From Porphyrobacter sp. LM 6 (lineage in GTDB: Bacteria; Pseudomonadota; Alphaproteobacteria; Sphingomonadales; Sphingomonadaceae), in contig NZ_CP017113.1 of assembly GCF_001720465.1 (NCBI RefSeq), positions 2,790,001 to 2,854,000 on the forward strand: a DNA stretch of 64,000 nt, in the 5' to 3' direction. A program made the position numbers and the translations under genes. This document shows, piece after piece, positions 34,280 through 43,860 of this stretch. Position 1 is the first letter of the stretch, and each line of letters begins with the position of its first letter. The notes below the pieces were generated by a model. The model did no database searches and was not told the origin of the DNA. It saw nothing but the letters and a program-made list of their open reading frames with translations.

Positions 34280-35224
34280 ATGGCCCACGCGCACGCCCAT
34301 CATGATCATCATCACCATGCCCACGGGCATGACCACGGGCATCACCACCATGCGCCCGCCGATTTCGGCCGCGCCTTCGCCATCGGGATCACGCTCAACC
34401 TCGCCTTCGTGCTGATCGAGGCAGGGGCGGGGCTGATCTACGGCTCGATGGCGCTGATCGCCGATGCCGGACACAACCTGTCAGATGTGCTGGCACTGGC
34501 GCTCGCATGGATCGCGAGCATCGCCGCCAAGCGCCCGCCACAGGGCCGCTTCACCTATGGCTACAAGAGCTCGACCATCCTCGCCGCGCTCGCCAATGCG
34601 CTGCTGCTGGCGGTGGCGATCGGGGCGATCCTGTTTGAAACGCTGCACCGCATGATGAACCCCATCGAACCGCAAGGCATGGCCATGGTCGTGGTTGCCG
34701 GGATCGGGATCGGGATCAACGCGTTGACAGCCATGCTGTTCTTGAAGGGCCAGGACGATCTTAACATCCGCGGGGCCTATCTCCACATGATGACCGATGC
34801 GTTGGTCTCGCTCGGCGTGGTGGTGGCAGGCGTGCTGATCCTCGTCACCGGGCTGGTGTGGATCGACCCGCTGGTGAGCCTCGTTATCCTCGCCGTGATT
34901 GCGTGGGGCACCTGGGGCCTTGCGCGTGACAGCCTAACAATGGGCCTGCTCGCCGCGCCCGCCGGGATCGACCTTGGCGAGGTGCGCCGCCATCTCGCCG
35001 GGTTCGAGGGGGTGAGCGCGGTCCACGATCTCCACGTCTGGCCGATGTCGACCACCGAAATCGCGCTGACCGCGCATCTCGTGATGCCCGGCACACCCGC
35101 GCCCGACAGCTTCCTGCGCGATGTCGCCGCCTCGCTCCAGGAACGCTTCGGGGTGGGCCATGCGACCTTGCAGATCGAACGCGGCGATGCGCCCTGCGTC
35201 CAGCCGTGCGGAGCCGATTGCTGA
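34280..35224 (+). CDS. Cation diffusion facilitator (Zn/Co/Cd exporter, CzcD/ZitB type)
   Basis: A 314-residue proton-coupled divalent-cation exporter. It begins with an unusually His-rich stretch (residues 2-28: many HAH, HHDHHHH and HGHDHGHHHH runs), likely a metal-binding loop. Six transmembrane helices follow; helix 2 carries IADAGHNLSDV and helix 5 LHMMTDALVSLG, the HxxxD sites. The C-terminal domain has VHDLHVWPMSTTEIALTAHL and ends in Cys/His residues (DAPCVQPCGADC). I choose the ATG at 34280 over an upstream start. It shares TGATG with the ECF sigma gene. Confidence 0.92.
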   Translation: MAHAHAHHDHHHHAHGHDHGHHHHAPADFGRAFAIGITLNLAFVLIEAGAGLIYGSMALIADAGHNLSDVLALALAWIASIAAKRPPQGRFTYGYKSSTILAALANALLLAVAIGAILFETLHRMMNPIEPQGMAMVVVAGIGIGINALTAMLFLKGQDDLNIRGAYLHMMTDALVSLGVVVAGVLILVTGLVWIDPLVSLVILAVIAWGTWGLARDSLTMGLLAAPAGIDLGEVRRHLAGFEGVSAVHDLHVWPMSTTEIALTAHLVMPGTPAPDSFLRDVAASLQERFGVGHATLQIERGDAPCVQPCGADC

Positions 35225-35811
35225 TGGCCGCACGCCCTCGCCCGGCTGACGAGGACGCGCGCGAGGCGCTGCGCGAGGCCATGGCGCGGCTGGCTGCGGG
35301 CGACCAGTCCGCGCTGGAGGACATCTATCGCGCCACGCGGGTGAAGCTGTTCGGTATCTGCCTGCGTATCTTGGGCGACAGAAAGGAAGCCGAGGACGCT
35401 TTGCAGGACGTCTATGTCAATCTGTGGCAGCGGGCTGACCGCTATGACCCGTCCCGCGCGAGCCCGATCGCGTGGCTGGCGGCGTTTGCGCGCAACCGCG
35501 CGATTGACCGCCTGCGCACGGGCAAGGTGCGCGGCGGAGCGGTTCCGGTCGAGGAAGCCGCACCGCTCGCCGATGAAAGCCCGCTCGCCGATATGCTGCT
35601 GGTCGATGCCGAGCAGGCGGCCCAGATTCACAAGTGTTTGGGCGCGCTCGACGACCGCACGCAGGGCCACATCCGCGCCGCCTTTTTCGAGGGCAAGACC
35701 TATGCCCAGCTCGCCGAAGCTGCCGATGTCCCGCTGGGGACGATGAAAAGCTGGATCCGCCGCGGGCTGATGCGCCTGCGCGCCTGTCTTGAAGCGAGCG
35801 AGGCCGTATGA
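35224..35811 (+). CDS. ECF-type RNA polymerase sigma factor (SigK-like)
   Basis: A 195-residue group 4 sigma factor. Region 2 is at about 30-95 (YRATRVKLFGICLRILGDRKEAEDALQDVYVNLWQRADRYDP, then ASPIAWLAAFARNRAIDRLR) and region 4 at about 130-190 (HIRAAFFEGKTYAQLAEAADVPLGTMKSWIRRGLMRLR). No domain beyond 2 and 4 is seen. Its stop overlaps the anti-sigma start (ATGA), the usual ECF/anti-sigma arrangement, and it overlaps the CDF gene upstream, so transcription may come in part from that operon. Likely activates the neighbouring fasciclin gene. Confidence 0.93.
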   Translation: MAARPRPADEDAREALREAMARLAAGDQSALEDIYRATRVKLFGICLRILGDRKEAEDALQDVYVNLWQRADRYDPSRASPIAWLAAFARNRAIDRLRTGKVRGGAVPVEEAAPLADESPLADMLLVDAEQAAQIHKCLGALDDRTQGHIRAAFFEGKTYAQLAEAADVPLGTMKSWIRRGLMRLRACLEASEAV

Positions 35812-36584
35812 GCACGCCCGACAACACGCCCGAGCCTGAAGTGAACCGCGATGACCCGATGATCGCGGCGGAATGGTCGCTCGGCCTGCTCGAAGGCGAG
35901 GAACTGCTCGCTGCGCGCGGGAAGTATGCGACCGATCCGGCCTTCGCCTGGCGCAAGGAATGGTGGGACGACTGGTTCGCCCCGCTGACCGATGCGATTC
36001 CGGGCGCGGAGCCGGGGGAACACGTGTGGGGCAGCATCGCCGCCCGCGTCGCCGCCGCGCAGGCAGCAGCGGCTCCGGAAGGCCCGGCGGCCCCAGCGGC
36101 CAAAGTCGTCGAACTTCAGGCGAAGGTGCGCCGCTGGCAATGGGTCGCAGGGATATCCTCGATGGCTGCTGCCGTCGCGCTGGCGCTGTTCCTCTCCTCC
36201 CCTATCGGCAGCCCCGTCGCGCCGCCCATTCAGGTCGCCGCCGCCGCGCCGATGGTGGCCACGGTGCCGATTGGAGAGACCGGCCTCAGGCTCGATGTCA
36301 CCTATATCCCCGAAAGCGAAAAAATGCTGGTCGCCGCGATCGGTCTTACGGCTGACGGGGTGCACGATCACGAGTTGTGGCTGGTGCCCGCCGATGGCAG
36401 CGCGGTGCAATCGCTGGGCGTGGTGAAGCCGGGCGAAGTCGCGTCGATGACACTGCCCGCCGCGATCACCGCCAAGATGGACGACGGGGCCAAGCTGGTG
36501 CTGACCCGCGAGCCGATCGGCGGCAAGCCGGAGGGGCAGGACGCCGGCCCGGTGGTCGCCAAGGGCGCCTTCACCCGCGTCTAA
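35808..36584 (+). CDS. Anti-sigma factor, RskA-like
   Basis: A 258-residue single-span membrane protein. The N-terminal cytoplasmic part (about 12-75) resembles an anti-sigma domain: DPMIAAEWSLGLLEGEELLAARGKYATDPAFAWRKEWWDDWF. One membrane helix at about 107-128 (WVAGISSMAAAVALALFLSS) is followed by a periplasmic RskA domain: RLDVTYIPESEKMLVAAIGLTADGVHDHELWLVP, then SLGVVKPGEVASMTLPAAI and GAKLVLTREPIGG. In mycobacteria RskA holds SigK inactive until cleaved. Here the pair is fused by a 4-base overlap. Confidence 0.92.
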   Translation: MSTPDNTPEPEVNRDDPMIAAEWSLGLLEGEELLAARGKYATDPAFAWRKEWWDDWFAPLTDAIPGAEPGEHVWGSIAARVAAAQAAAAPEGPAAPAAKVVELQAKVRRWQWVAGISSMAAAVALALFLSSPIGSPVAPPIQVAAAAPMVATVPIGETGLRLDVTYIPESEKMLVAAIGLTADGVHDHELWLVPADGSAVQSLGVVKPGEVASMTLPAAITAKMDDGAKLVLTREPIGGKPEGQDAGPVVAKGAFTRV

Positions 36585-36640
36585 ATGGCCGGCGCCTTGC
36601 CGCAACAACGCGGCATTTCATCCACCTAAATCGCCGGGAT

Positions 36641-36666
36641 GCATCCGCTGAAACGCGGGGTGCGTA
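36641..36666 (+). promoter_or_regulatory. Candidate ECF promoter of the fasciclin gene
   Basis: GCATCC (36641-36646), 16 bases, then CGTA (36663-36666), about 60 bases before the fasciclin start. The upstream half resembles the CCATCC -35 element reported for mycobacterial SigK, and the spacing is right for an ECF promoter. It is a pattern match in one place only; no second copy supports it within the window. Confidence 0.3.
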
Positions 36667-36728
36667 GCTGTTCTTGCAAGCGGGAGGGGCTTGCAGACGT
36701 GACGACCCCCGAGAAAAGGAGATCCCCT

Positions 36729-37292
36729 GTGACCCCCAAGACCACCCTGACTGCCATCGCCGCCGCTGCGCTCGCTGCCACCACCGGCCTCGCCGCAATC
36801 CCCGCCCTTGCCCACCAGCATGGCCATCACGCCAGCACCCCCGCCGCGCCGACCATCGTCGATGTCGCAGTGAGCACCGGCGTGCACAACACGCTGGTCG
36901 CTGCGGTCAAGGCCGCAGGTCTCGTCGAAACGCTGTCGAGCCCCGGCCCCTTCACCGTTTTCGCGCCCACCGACACCGCCTTTGCCAAGCTCCCCGCAGG
37001 CACTGTCGCGACTCTCGTGAAGCCGGAAAACAAGGGCACCCTGACCGGTATCCTCACCTACCACGCGGTGGCGGGCAAGGTGACCAGCTCCGACCTCGTC
37101 AAGCTGATCAAGAGCCACGGTGGTGAAGCGACGCTGACCACTGTCGCGGGCGGCAAGCTCAAGGCACGCCTTTCGGGCGACAAGATCGTGATCACCGATG
37201 CCGCCGGACGCGCGACTGCGGTGACGCAGGCCGACGTGGTGACCTCGAACGGCGTTGTCCACGTGACCGACGGGGTGTTCCTCCCCGCCTAA
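36729..37292 (+). CDS. Secreted fasciclin (FAS1) domain protein
   Basis: A 187-residue protein, GTG start at 36729 with AAGGAG seven bases before it. Signal peptide with cleavage near ALAHQH, a short His-rich stretch (HQHGHH), then one FAS1 domain (about 45-187): TIVDVAVSTGVHNTLVAAVKAAGLVETL, GPFTVFAPTDTAFAKLP (H1 box), LTGILTYHAVAGKV and the H2-like VTQADVVTSNGVVHVTDGVFLP. FAS1 proteins mediate adhesion. It stands alone downstream of the ECF/RskA-like pair and ends in a strong terminator. Related to the MPT70/MPT83 fold. Confidence 0.94.
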   Translation: MTPKTTLTAIAAAALAATTGLAAIPALAHQHGHHASTPAAPTIVDVAVSTGVHNTLVAAVKAAGLVETLSSPGPFTVFAPTDTAFAKLPAGTVATLVKPENKGTLTGILTYHAVAGKVTSSDLVKLIKSHGGEATLTTVAGGKLKARLSGDKIVITDAAGRATAVTQADVVTSNGVVHVTDGVFLPA

Positions 37293-37362
37293 GACGAATT
37301 CCCGGTTAGCGCCGTCTCTCATCCCCCATCCCCTCCCAATCGAGGGGCGGCGCTTCTCTCGA

Positions 37363-37399
37363 CCCCGTCCGGCCTTCCTCCAGGGCCGGGCGGGGTTTT
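37363..37399 (+). terminator. Rho-independent terminator after the fasciclin gene
   Basis: CCCCGTCCGGCC (37363-37374) pairs with GGCCGGGCGGGG (up to 37395) with an 8-9-base loop, followed by TTTT. It lies about 70 bases past the fasciclin stop and between convergent genes. Confidence 0.85.
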
Positions 37400-37422
37400 C
37401 GGTTATTGGGGGGAACGTCTTT

Positions 37423-37829
37423 TCAGCGCTTGTTAGCGCTTTGATCATCTACCGCAGCCGCTTTTGCGGCAATGGCGCGCTTACGGGCCTGTTCAGTGGT
37501 ATCGGATGTCCATGTTTTCAGCTCGTCAAAAGCAGCCTTAGACGCTGTCTTGTCGCCATTACCCTCACCTCTAAGGTGATGCTTCCCCAGCAGATCCCGG
37601 ATAAACGAGAAAACAAAAGGCCCCGCTGGGTTGCCCTTGGCAGAAACGATGACAATGCTTGCCCCGTCATCGCAAGCGTAGACGAGCCACTCATTCCCCC
37701 CGATCAATCGCTTGTCGGGGCCTACATCGCAGTTCAGCGGAGACGGCTTTTCAGGCCAGCGCCTGACGGTGTCAGCAGAAGCCTGAGTTGCAAGGCACGC
37801 CGCTGCTAGGGCAAGCGCGCCTCGCAGCA

Positions 37830-37830
<1 letters not shown>
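37423..37830 (-). CDS. Small exported protein of unknown function
   Basis: A 135-residue protein with a signal peptide (MLRGALALAAACLATQASA), a short beta-rich body with two cysteines (LNCDVGPDKRLIGGNEWLVYACDDGASIVIVSA) and a Lys/Ala-rich C-terminal helix (EQARKRAIAAKAAAVDDQSANKR). Not recognised. Its ATG overlaps the clpX stop (TAATG), so it could be translationally coupled to clpX, but its lower GC content differs from the neighbours, hinting at a later insertion at the operon end. Confidence 0.75.
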
Positions 37831-39095
<1,265 letters not shown>

Positions 39096-39292
39096 TCCTG
39101 TGTCCTCGAATCCAGCCCTTCACGCAGCGCGCAGGCGGGGCCGGATTCGTCAAGTGTATCGTTGGCACCAGATGAATCAACATATGGCGCAAGAATTCGT
39201 GTTGTTACCATAGCGCCCACACACGCCAATGCGCGCGAAAGATAGGCCTTTGCGGTGCCTGTCCCGCTGCGGTGCGGGTCGTCGGCGAAAGC

Positions 39293-39997
39293 TTATTCAG
39301 GCGCGCCGCCCGAACCGTCTTCGCTGCCGGTTTCCTCGCTGTCGGGGCGGGTTTCGAACACCTTGTCCACCAGACCGAAGGCCTTGGCTTCCTCGGCTTC
39401 GAGGAAGGTGTCGCGGTCCATCGCCTTCTCGATCTCGTCGAGCGAGCGGCCGGTGAACTTGACGTAGAGATCGTTCATGCGGCTACGGATACGCAGGATT
39501 TCGCGCGCCTGGATCTCGATGTCGGAGGCCATCCCGCGCGCCCCACCCGAAGGCTGGTGGATCATGATCCGCGCATTGGGCAGGGCAATCCGCATGCCCG
39601 GCTCGCCCGCAGCGAGCAGGAAGCTGCCCATCGAAGCGGCTTGACCGATGCACACGGTCGACACGCGCGGCTTGATGTACTGCATGGTGTCGAAGATCGC
39701 GAGGCCGGCAGTCACCACACCGCCCGGCGAGTTGATGTACATGCTGATCGGCTTCGAGGGGTTCTCGCTTTCGAGGAACAGCAGCTGGGCGACGATAAGC
39801 GAGGCCATGCCGTCTTCCACCTGCCCGGTGACGAACACGATGCGTTCGCGCAGCAGGCGGCTGAAGATGTCGAAACTGCGCTCACCGCGGCTGGTCTGTT
39901 CGACGACCACGGGTACCAGCGCGCCGGTCACCGGATCGCGCGTGAATTGTCCCTGGGTGCCGTAGGTTTCGTGCGAGTTGCCGAACAGATCGATCAT
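39293..39997 (-). CDS. clpP: ATP-dependent Clp protease proteolytic subunit
   Basis: Serine protease forming the double heptameric chamber used by ClpX/ClpA. I choose the ATG at 39995-39997 ([13 protein letters not shown]), giving 234 residues; a TTG start 63 bases upstream is unlikely. Catalytic Ser122 is in [11 protein letters not shown], His147 in [12 protein letters not shown], and the Asp follows in [22 protein letters not shown] is the substrate-binding strand. It has a slightly long, acidic C-terminus ([15 protein letters not shown]). Divergent from the amidase gene. Confidence 0.97.
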   Translation of the reverse strand: MIDLFGNSHETYGTQGQFTRDPVTGALVPVVVEQTSRGERSFDIFSRLLRERIVFVTGQVEDGMASLIVAQLLFLESENPSKPISMYINSPGGVVTAGLAIFDTMQYIKPRVSTVCIGQAASMGSFLLAAGEPGMRIALPNARIMIHQPSGGARGMASDIEIQAREILRIRSRMNDLYVKFTGRSLDEIEKAMDRDTFLEAEEAKAFGLVDKVFETRPDSEETGSEDGSGGAPE

Positions 39998-40149
39998 GGG
40001 AAGTGGGTGTCCTTCATGGGTTTCGATACGGCTATGTCGGACTGAGGGGGGCAATTTCAAGGGCGTTTACCCTGTCCCTGTGAATTGCCGGGGTGATTAC
40101 GGCGTTTTCCCCCTTGCCGCAGGGCCTGCGCGTGGCAAACCCTGACGTC

Positions 40150-41649
40150 ATGACCTCACGTTTCCTTGCCCGCCCGGCACTCGCCCTCTTGCTGACCACC
40201 ACCGCAACCGCCGCGCTCGCCGATCCGGGGCATGATGCCGCTGCCGAAGCCGAAGCGCAGCTCGCACGGATTCGGGCGCTCGACGATGCCGGGCCGATGC
40301 TCAATTCGGTGATCGTCTACGAACCCGAAGCACCCAACTACGCCAACGAAGTGTCCGAAGGCGTGCCGCTCGGCGGGCGCACTGTGCTGGTGAAGGACAA
40401 TGTCGAGACCGCCGAATGGCCGACCACGGCGGGCAGCCTCGCGCTCAAGGACAACCTCACCGGCCGCGATGCCCCGATGATCGCCCGCCTGCGTGCGGCA
40501 GGCGGCGTGGTGATGGGCAAGACCAACCTTTCCGAATGGGCCAATATCCGTTCGGACAATTCGACCAGCGGATGGAGCGCGGTCGGCGGGCTCACCCGCA
40601 ACCCCTACGCGACCGATCGCAACACCTGCGGCTCCTCGTCCGGGAGCGGGGCGGCGATTGCGGCGGGGTTTGCCTGGGCTGCGATCGGCACGGAAACCAA
40701 TGGTTCGATCAGTTGTCCGGCCTCGATCAACGGCCTCGTCGGCTTCAAGCCCAGTGTCGGGATCGTCAGCCGGACCCACGTCGTGCCGATTTCGAGCACG
40801 CAGGACACCGCCGGGCCGATGACGAAGACCGTCTATGATGCAGCGCTGCTGCTCACCGCGATTGCCGGTGAAGACCCGGCGGATCCCGTCACGCTCGAGG
40901 CCAAACGGGTCAAGGACTATACCGCCGGGCTAGAGACAGCTTCGCTCAAGGGTGTGCGGATCGGCGTGCTGCGCAGCGCGATTGGCAGCCGCGCCGATGT
41001 CGCCGCGCTGTTCGAAGCGGCGCTCGCCGATCTGACCCGGGCCGGCGCGGTGCTGGTCGATGTCGAATACGCCCCGCCGGGCGAGCTTTGGGGCGCCTCG
41101 TTGCCGGTGCTGCTCTACGAGCTGCGGGTCGAGATGGACAAGTATCTGAGCACCCGCCCGATCAGTGGCGGACCGCGCAGCCTTGCCGATGTCGTCGCGT
41201 TCAACAAGAAACATGCCGCGGAGGAAATGCGCTGGTTCGGGCAGGACCTTTTCGAACAGGCGCTCGAAACCACCGACGCGCAGGCCTATGCCAAGAACCT
41301 CGCCACGCTGCGCCGCCTGACCCGCGCCGAGGGGATCGACAAGCTGCTGGCCGACAACAAGGTGGCGTTCCTTGTCGCGCCCACGCAAGGGCCTGCGTGG
41401 AGTACCGACCTCGTCAATGGCGACAATTTCAACGGGCGCATCGGTGCGGGCTATCTCGCTGCGATTGCGGGCTATCCGCATATCACCGTGCCGATGGGCG
41501 CAGTCGAAGGCCTGCCGATCGGCTTCAGCATCATGGGCGGCCAGTGGCAGGACCACGAAGTGCTGAAGGCAGGCGCGGCCTACGAAAAAGCGCGGACAGC
41601 CAAGCTGCCCGCGCCTTCGTTCAAGCCATGGGAACCGGCGGGGGAGTGA
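40150..41649 (+). CDS. Exported amidase-signature family hydrolase
   Basis: A 499-residue secreted amidase. Signal peptide MTSRFLARPALALLLTTTATAALA, cleaved before DPGHD. The catalytic triad is present: Lys82 (LVKDNVETAEWPTTAG), the cis-Ser near 163 (CGSSSGSGAAIAAGFA) and Ser186 (GTETNGSISCPA). It is a paralogue of GatA in fold but periplasmic. The substrate is unknown; peptide amides, aryl amides and cell-wall derivatives are possible. It stands alone, divergent from clpP and convergent with trigger factor. Confidence 0.9.
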   Translation: MTSRFLARPALALLLTTTATAALADPGHDAAAEAEAQLARIRALDDAGPMLNSVIVYEPEAPNYANEVSEGVPLGGRTVLVKDNVETAEWPTTAGSLALKDNLTGRDAPMIARLRAAGGVVMGKTNLSEWANIRSDNSTSGWSAVGGLTRNPYATDRNTCGSSSGSGAAIAAGFAWAAIGTETNGSISCPASINGLVGFKPSVGIVSRTHVVPISSTQDTAGPMTKTVYDAALLLTAIAGEDPADPVTLEAKRVKDYTAGLETASLKGVRIGVLRSAIGSRADVAALFEAALADLTRAGAVLVDVEYAPPGELWGASLPVLLYELRVEMDKYLSTRPISGGPRSLADVVAFNKKHAAEEMRWFGQDLFEQALETTDAQAYAKNLATLRRLTRAEGIDKLLADNKVAFLVAPTQGPAWSTDLVNGDNFNGRIGAGYLAAIAGYPHITVPMGAVEGLPIGFSIMGGQWQDHEVLKAGAAYEKARTAKLPAPSFKPWEPAGE

Positions 41650-41669
41650 TGCCCCCGCACAGCGCCTGA

Positions 41670-43202
41670 TTACTTCTTGGCAGCGGCCTTCTTGGCCGGA
41701 GCCTTTTTGGCTGCCGGCTTTTCAGCCGCATCGTCCGCCTTCTTCGCCGGAGCCTTCTTGGCAGGCGCCTTCTTGGCTGCGGGCTTTTCCTCGGCCGGAG
41801 CTTCTTCCGCCTTCTTGGCCGGGGCCTTCTTTTTGGCAGCAGCCTTCTTCGGCGCGGGCGCGGCTTCGGCGGTTTCGTCCGCTTCGATCGCGGCCTGAAG
41901 CTCTTCAACAGTCACTTCGCGGGTCGTGACGTCGGCCTTGTCGAACAGGAAGTCGACGACCTTGTCTTCATAGAGCGGGGCGCGCAGCTGGGCAGCGGCC
42001 ATCGGCTCCGACTGGATGTACTGGACGAAACGCTCACGATCCTCGGCGCGATACTGCATCGCGGCCTGCTGGATCAGCATGTTCATTTCCTGGCCGGTCA
42101 CTTCCACGCCATTGGCCTGGCCGATTTCCGAAAGCAGCAGCCCCAGACGCACGCGACGCTCGGCGATCGAACGGTATTCGTCCTTCTCGTCCTCGATCTG
42201 CTTGAGCGCAGCGGCCGGATCGGCATCGTTGGCCGCTTCCTGCTGGAGCTGGGCCCAGATCTGGGCGAATTCGGCTTCGACCATCGAGCCGGGAACTTCG
42301 AAGCTGTGGCCGGCGGCGAGCTGATCGAGCAGCGCGCGCTTCATCTGGGTGCGGGTCAGACCGGCGGTCTGCTGCTCCAGCTGGGCCTTCATGATTTCCT
42401 TGAGCTTGTCGAGGCTGTCGAGGCCGAGGCTCTTGGCGAAGTCTTCATCCAGCGTGGTTTCGGTTTCGACCTTCACCGCCTTCACGGTGATGTCGAAGGT
42501 CGCTTCCTTGCCCGCGAGATGCGCGGCCTGATATTCGGCCGGGAAGGTGACGGTGATGGTCTTTTCCTGACCGGCCTTCACGCCGACCAACTGGTCTTCG
42601 AAGCCGGGGATGAAGGTGCCCGAACCGATAACCAGCGCCGCGTCTTCAGCCTTGCCGCCGTCGAATTCCACGCCGTCGAGCTTGCCGACGAAATCGATGA
42701 TGAGCTGATCGCCGTCGGCCGCCTTCTTGGTCTTGGGCGCGTCCTTGTAGCTCTTGTTCTGCGAGGCAATGTTGCCGAGCGCTTCGTCAACCTCGGCTTC
42801 GGTCACCGGCACGACCAGCTTTTCAAGCTTGAGGCCGTCGATGCTCGGCGCTTCGATTGCGGGGAGCACTTCAAGGCTGACGCTGACGACCGCGTCCTTG
42901 CCTTCTTCATAGTCCTCGTTGAGGCCGACCTGCGGCTGCATCGCGGGACGCAGCGCTTCGTCGCGCAGCAGCTTGTCGACCGATTCGCGGATCGTGTCGT
43001 TCACCACCTGGCCGTGCAGGGCTTCGCCGTGCATCTTCTTGACGAGATTTGCAGGCACCTTGCCGGGACGGAAGCCGGGCATCCGCACCTGCGGCGCAAT
43101 CTTCTTGATCTCGGCGTCGATCTTCTTGGCGAGATCGGCGGCGGTGATCGTGATCAGATAGGCGCGCTTGAGCCCTTCGTTGACGGTCTGCTGGGTCTGC
43201 AT
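41670..43202 (-). CDS. tig: Trigger factor with a long lysine-alanine-rich C-terminal tail
   Basis: Ribosome-associated chaperone and prolyl isomerase. ATG at 43200-43202 (MQTQQTVNEGLKRAY); 510 residues. Domains: ribosome-binding N-terminal (about 1-145, with the MPGFRPGKVP signature), FKBP-type PPIase (about 150-245, DFVGKLDGVEFDGGKAEDA, FIPGFEDQLVGVKAG) and a helical C-terminal substrate cradle (to ~445). Residues 447-510 are an extra tail of AKKAPAKKA-type repeats broken by short acidic bits (EEAPAEEK, DDAAEK), like histone H1 tails. Typical trigger factors end near 430-450. tRNA-Leu lies just upstream. Confidence 0.96.
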   Translation of the reverse strand: MQTQQTVNEGLKRAYLITITAADLAKKIDAEIKKIAPQVRMPGFRPGKVPANLVKKMHGEALHGQVVNDTIRESVDKLLRDEALRPAMQPQVGLNEDYEEGKDAVVSVSLEVLPAIEAPSIDGLKLEKLVVPVTEAEVDEALGNIASQNKSYKDAPKTKKAADGDQLIIDFVGKLDGVEFDGGKAEDAALVIGSGTFIPGFEDQLVGVKAGQEKTITVTFPAEYQAAHLAGKEATFDITVKAVKVETETTLDEDFAKSLGLDSLDKLKEIMKAQLEQQTAGLTRTQMKRALLDQLAAGHSFEVPGSMVEAEFAQIWAQLQQEAANDADPAAALKQIEDEKDEYRSIAERRVRLGLLLSEIGQANGVEVTGQEMNMLIQQAAMQYRAEDRERFVQYIQSEPMAAAQLRAPLYEDKVVDFLFDKADVTTREVTVEELQAAIEADETAEAAPAPKKAAAKKKAPAKKAEEAPAEEKPAAKKAPAKKAPAKKADDAAEKPAAKKAPAKKAAAKK

Positions 43203-43263
43203 GGGAACTGGTCTGAAGCCTTCTTGCGAATAATTCCGTGAGCCGGGCCGAGAGGTGCGAATT

Positions 43264-43348
43264 TGGTGCGGGCGAAGGGACTCGAACCCCCACATCTTGC
43301 GATGCCAGAACCTAAATCTGGTGCGTCTACCAATTTCGCCACGCCCGC
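43264..43348 (-). tRNA. tRNA-Leu (anticodon UAG)
   Basis: 85 bases including the encoded CCA. Acceptor stem GCGGGCG with CGCCCGC, D-arm with GAAATTGGTAGACGC, anticodon stem CCAGA/TCTGG enclosing TTTAGGT (anticodon TAG, reads CUA), a long variable arm typical of tRNA-Leu and T-loop GTTCGAGTC. It is 61 bases upstream of tig on the same strand and could be processed from a shared transcript. Confidence 0.97.
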
Positions 43349-43481
43349 ATGCCCGAACGAAGCCGCGCGGGAAGCCGGATAGCTCCCCGCGCGTATCAGC
43401 GAGCGCCCTTATCCCCCCTCGCCCAAAAGGGCAAGTGGAACACGCTTGAAGCTGAAGCAAACCACGGATAAGGGCGCGGCC

Positions 43482-43796
43482 ATGACCGAAGAAACCCCCG
43501 AAATCGCCCCCCAGACCACCACGAGCGGCGCGGATGTTCCGCCCGATCACCTGTCGGTCAATCCGCGCAGCCCGTTCTTCGACGGCGAATTGCTGCGCCG
43601 CGGGGTCGGCATCCGCTTCAAGGGTGCGGTTCGCACCGATATCGAGGAATACTCGATCTCCGAAGGCTGGGTGCGGGTGCAGGTCGGCAAGACCGTTGAC
43701 CGCAAAGGTCAGCCGCTCACCATCAAGCTCAACGGCCCGGTCGAAGCGTGGTACGAAGACCTCGGCGATAACCCGCCGGTCGCCAAAAAGGGCTAA
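43482..43796 (+). CDS. DUF3297 family protein
   Basis: A 104-residue protein; I start at ATG 43482 (MTEETPEIAPQT), but an ATG 36 bases upstream is possible. After an acidic, low-complexity N-terminus (about 25 residues) the compact conserved domain reads LSVNPRSPFFDGELLRRGVGIRFKG, then DIEEYSISEGWVRVQVG and GQPLTIKLNGPVEAWYED. This is the DUF3297 family, widespread in proteobacteria and of unknown function. It is divergent from tRNA-Leu and upstream of der. A GC-rich stem (43798-43822) without a T-run follows it. Confidence 0.9.
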   Translation: MTEETPEIAPQTTTSGADVPPDHLSVNPRSPFFDGELLRRGVGIRFKGAVRTDIEEYSISEGWVRVQVGKTVDRKGQPLTIKLNGPVEAWYEDLGDNPPVAKKG

Positions 43797-43860
43797 GGCT
43801 TTGGGGGTTTAGCCCCCCAAGCTTGCCAAAAGCAGCGATTGCGCCCACTTGGGCGCGGCT

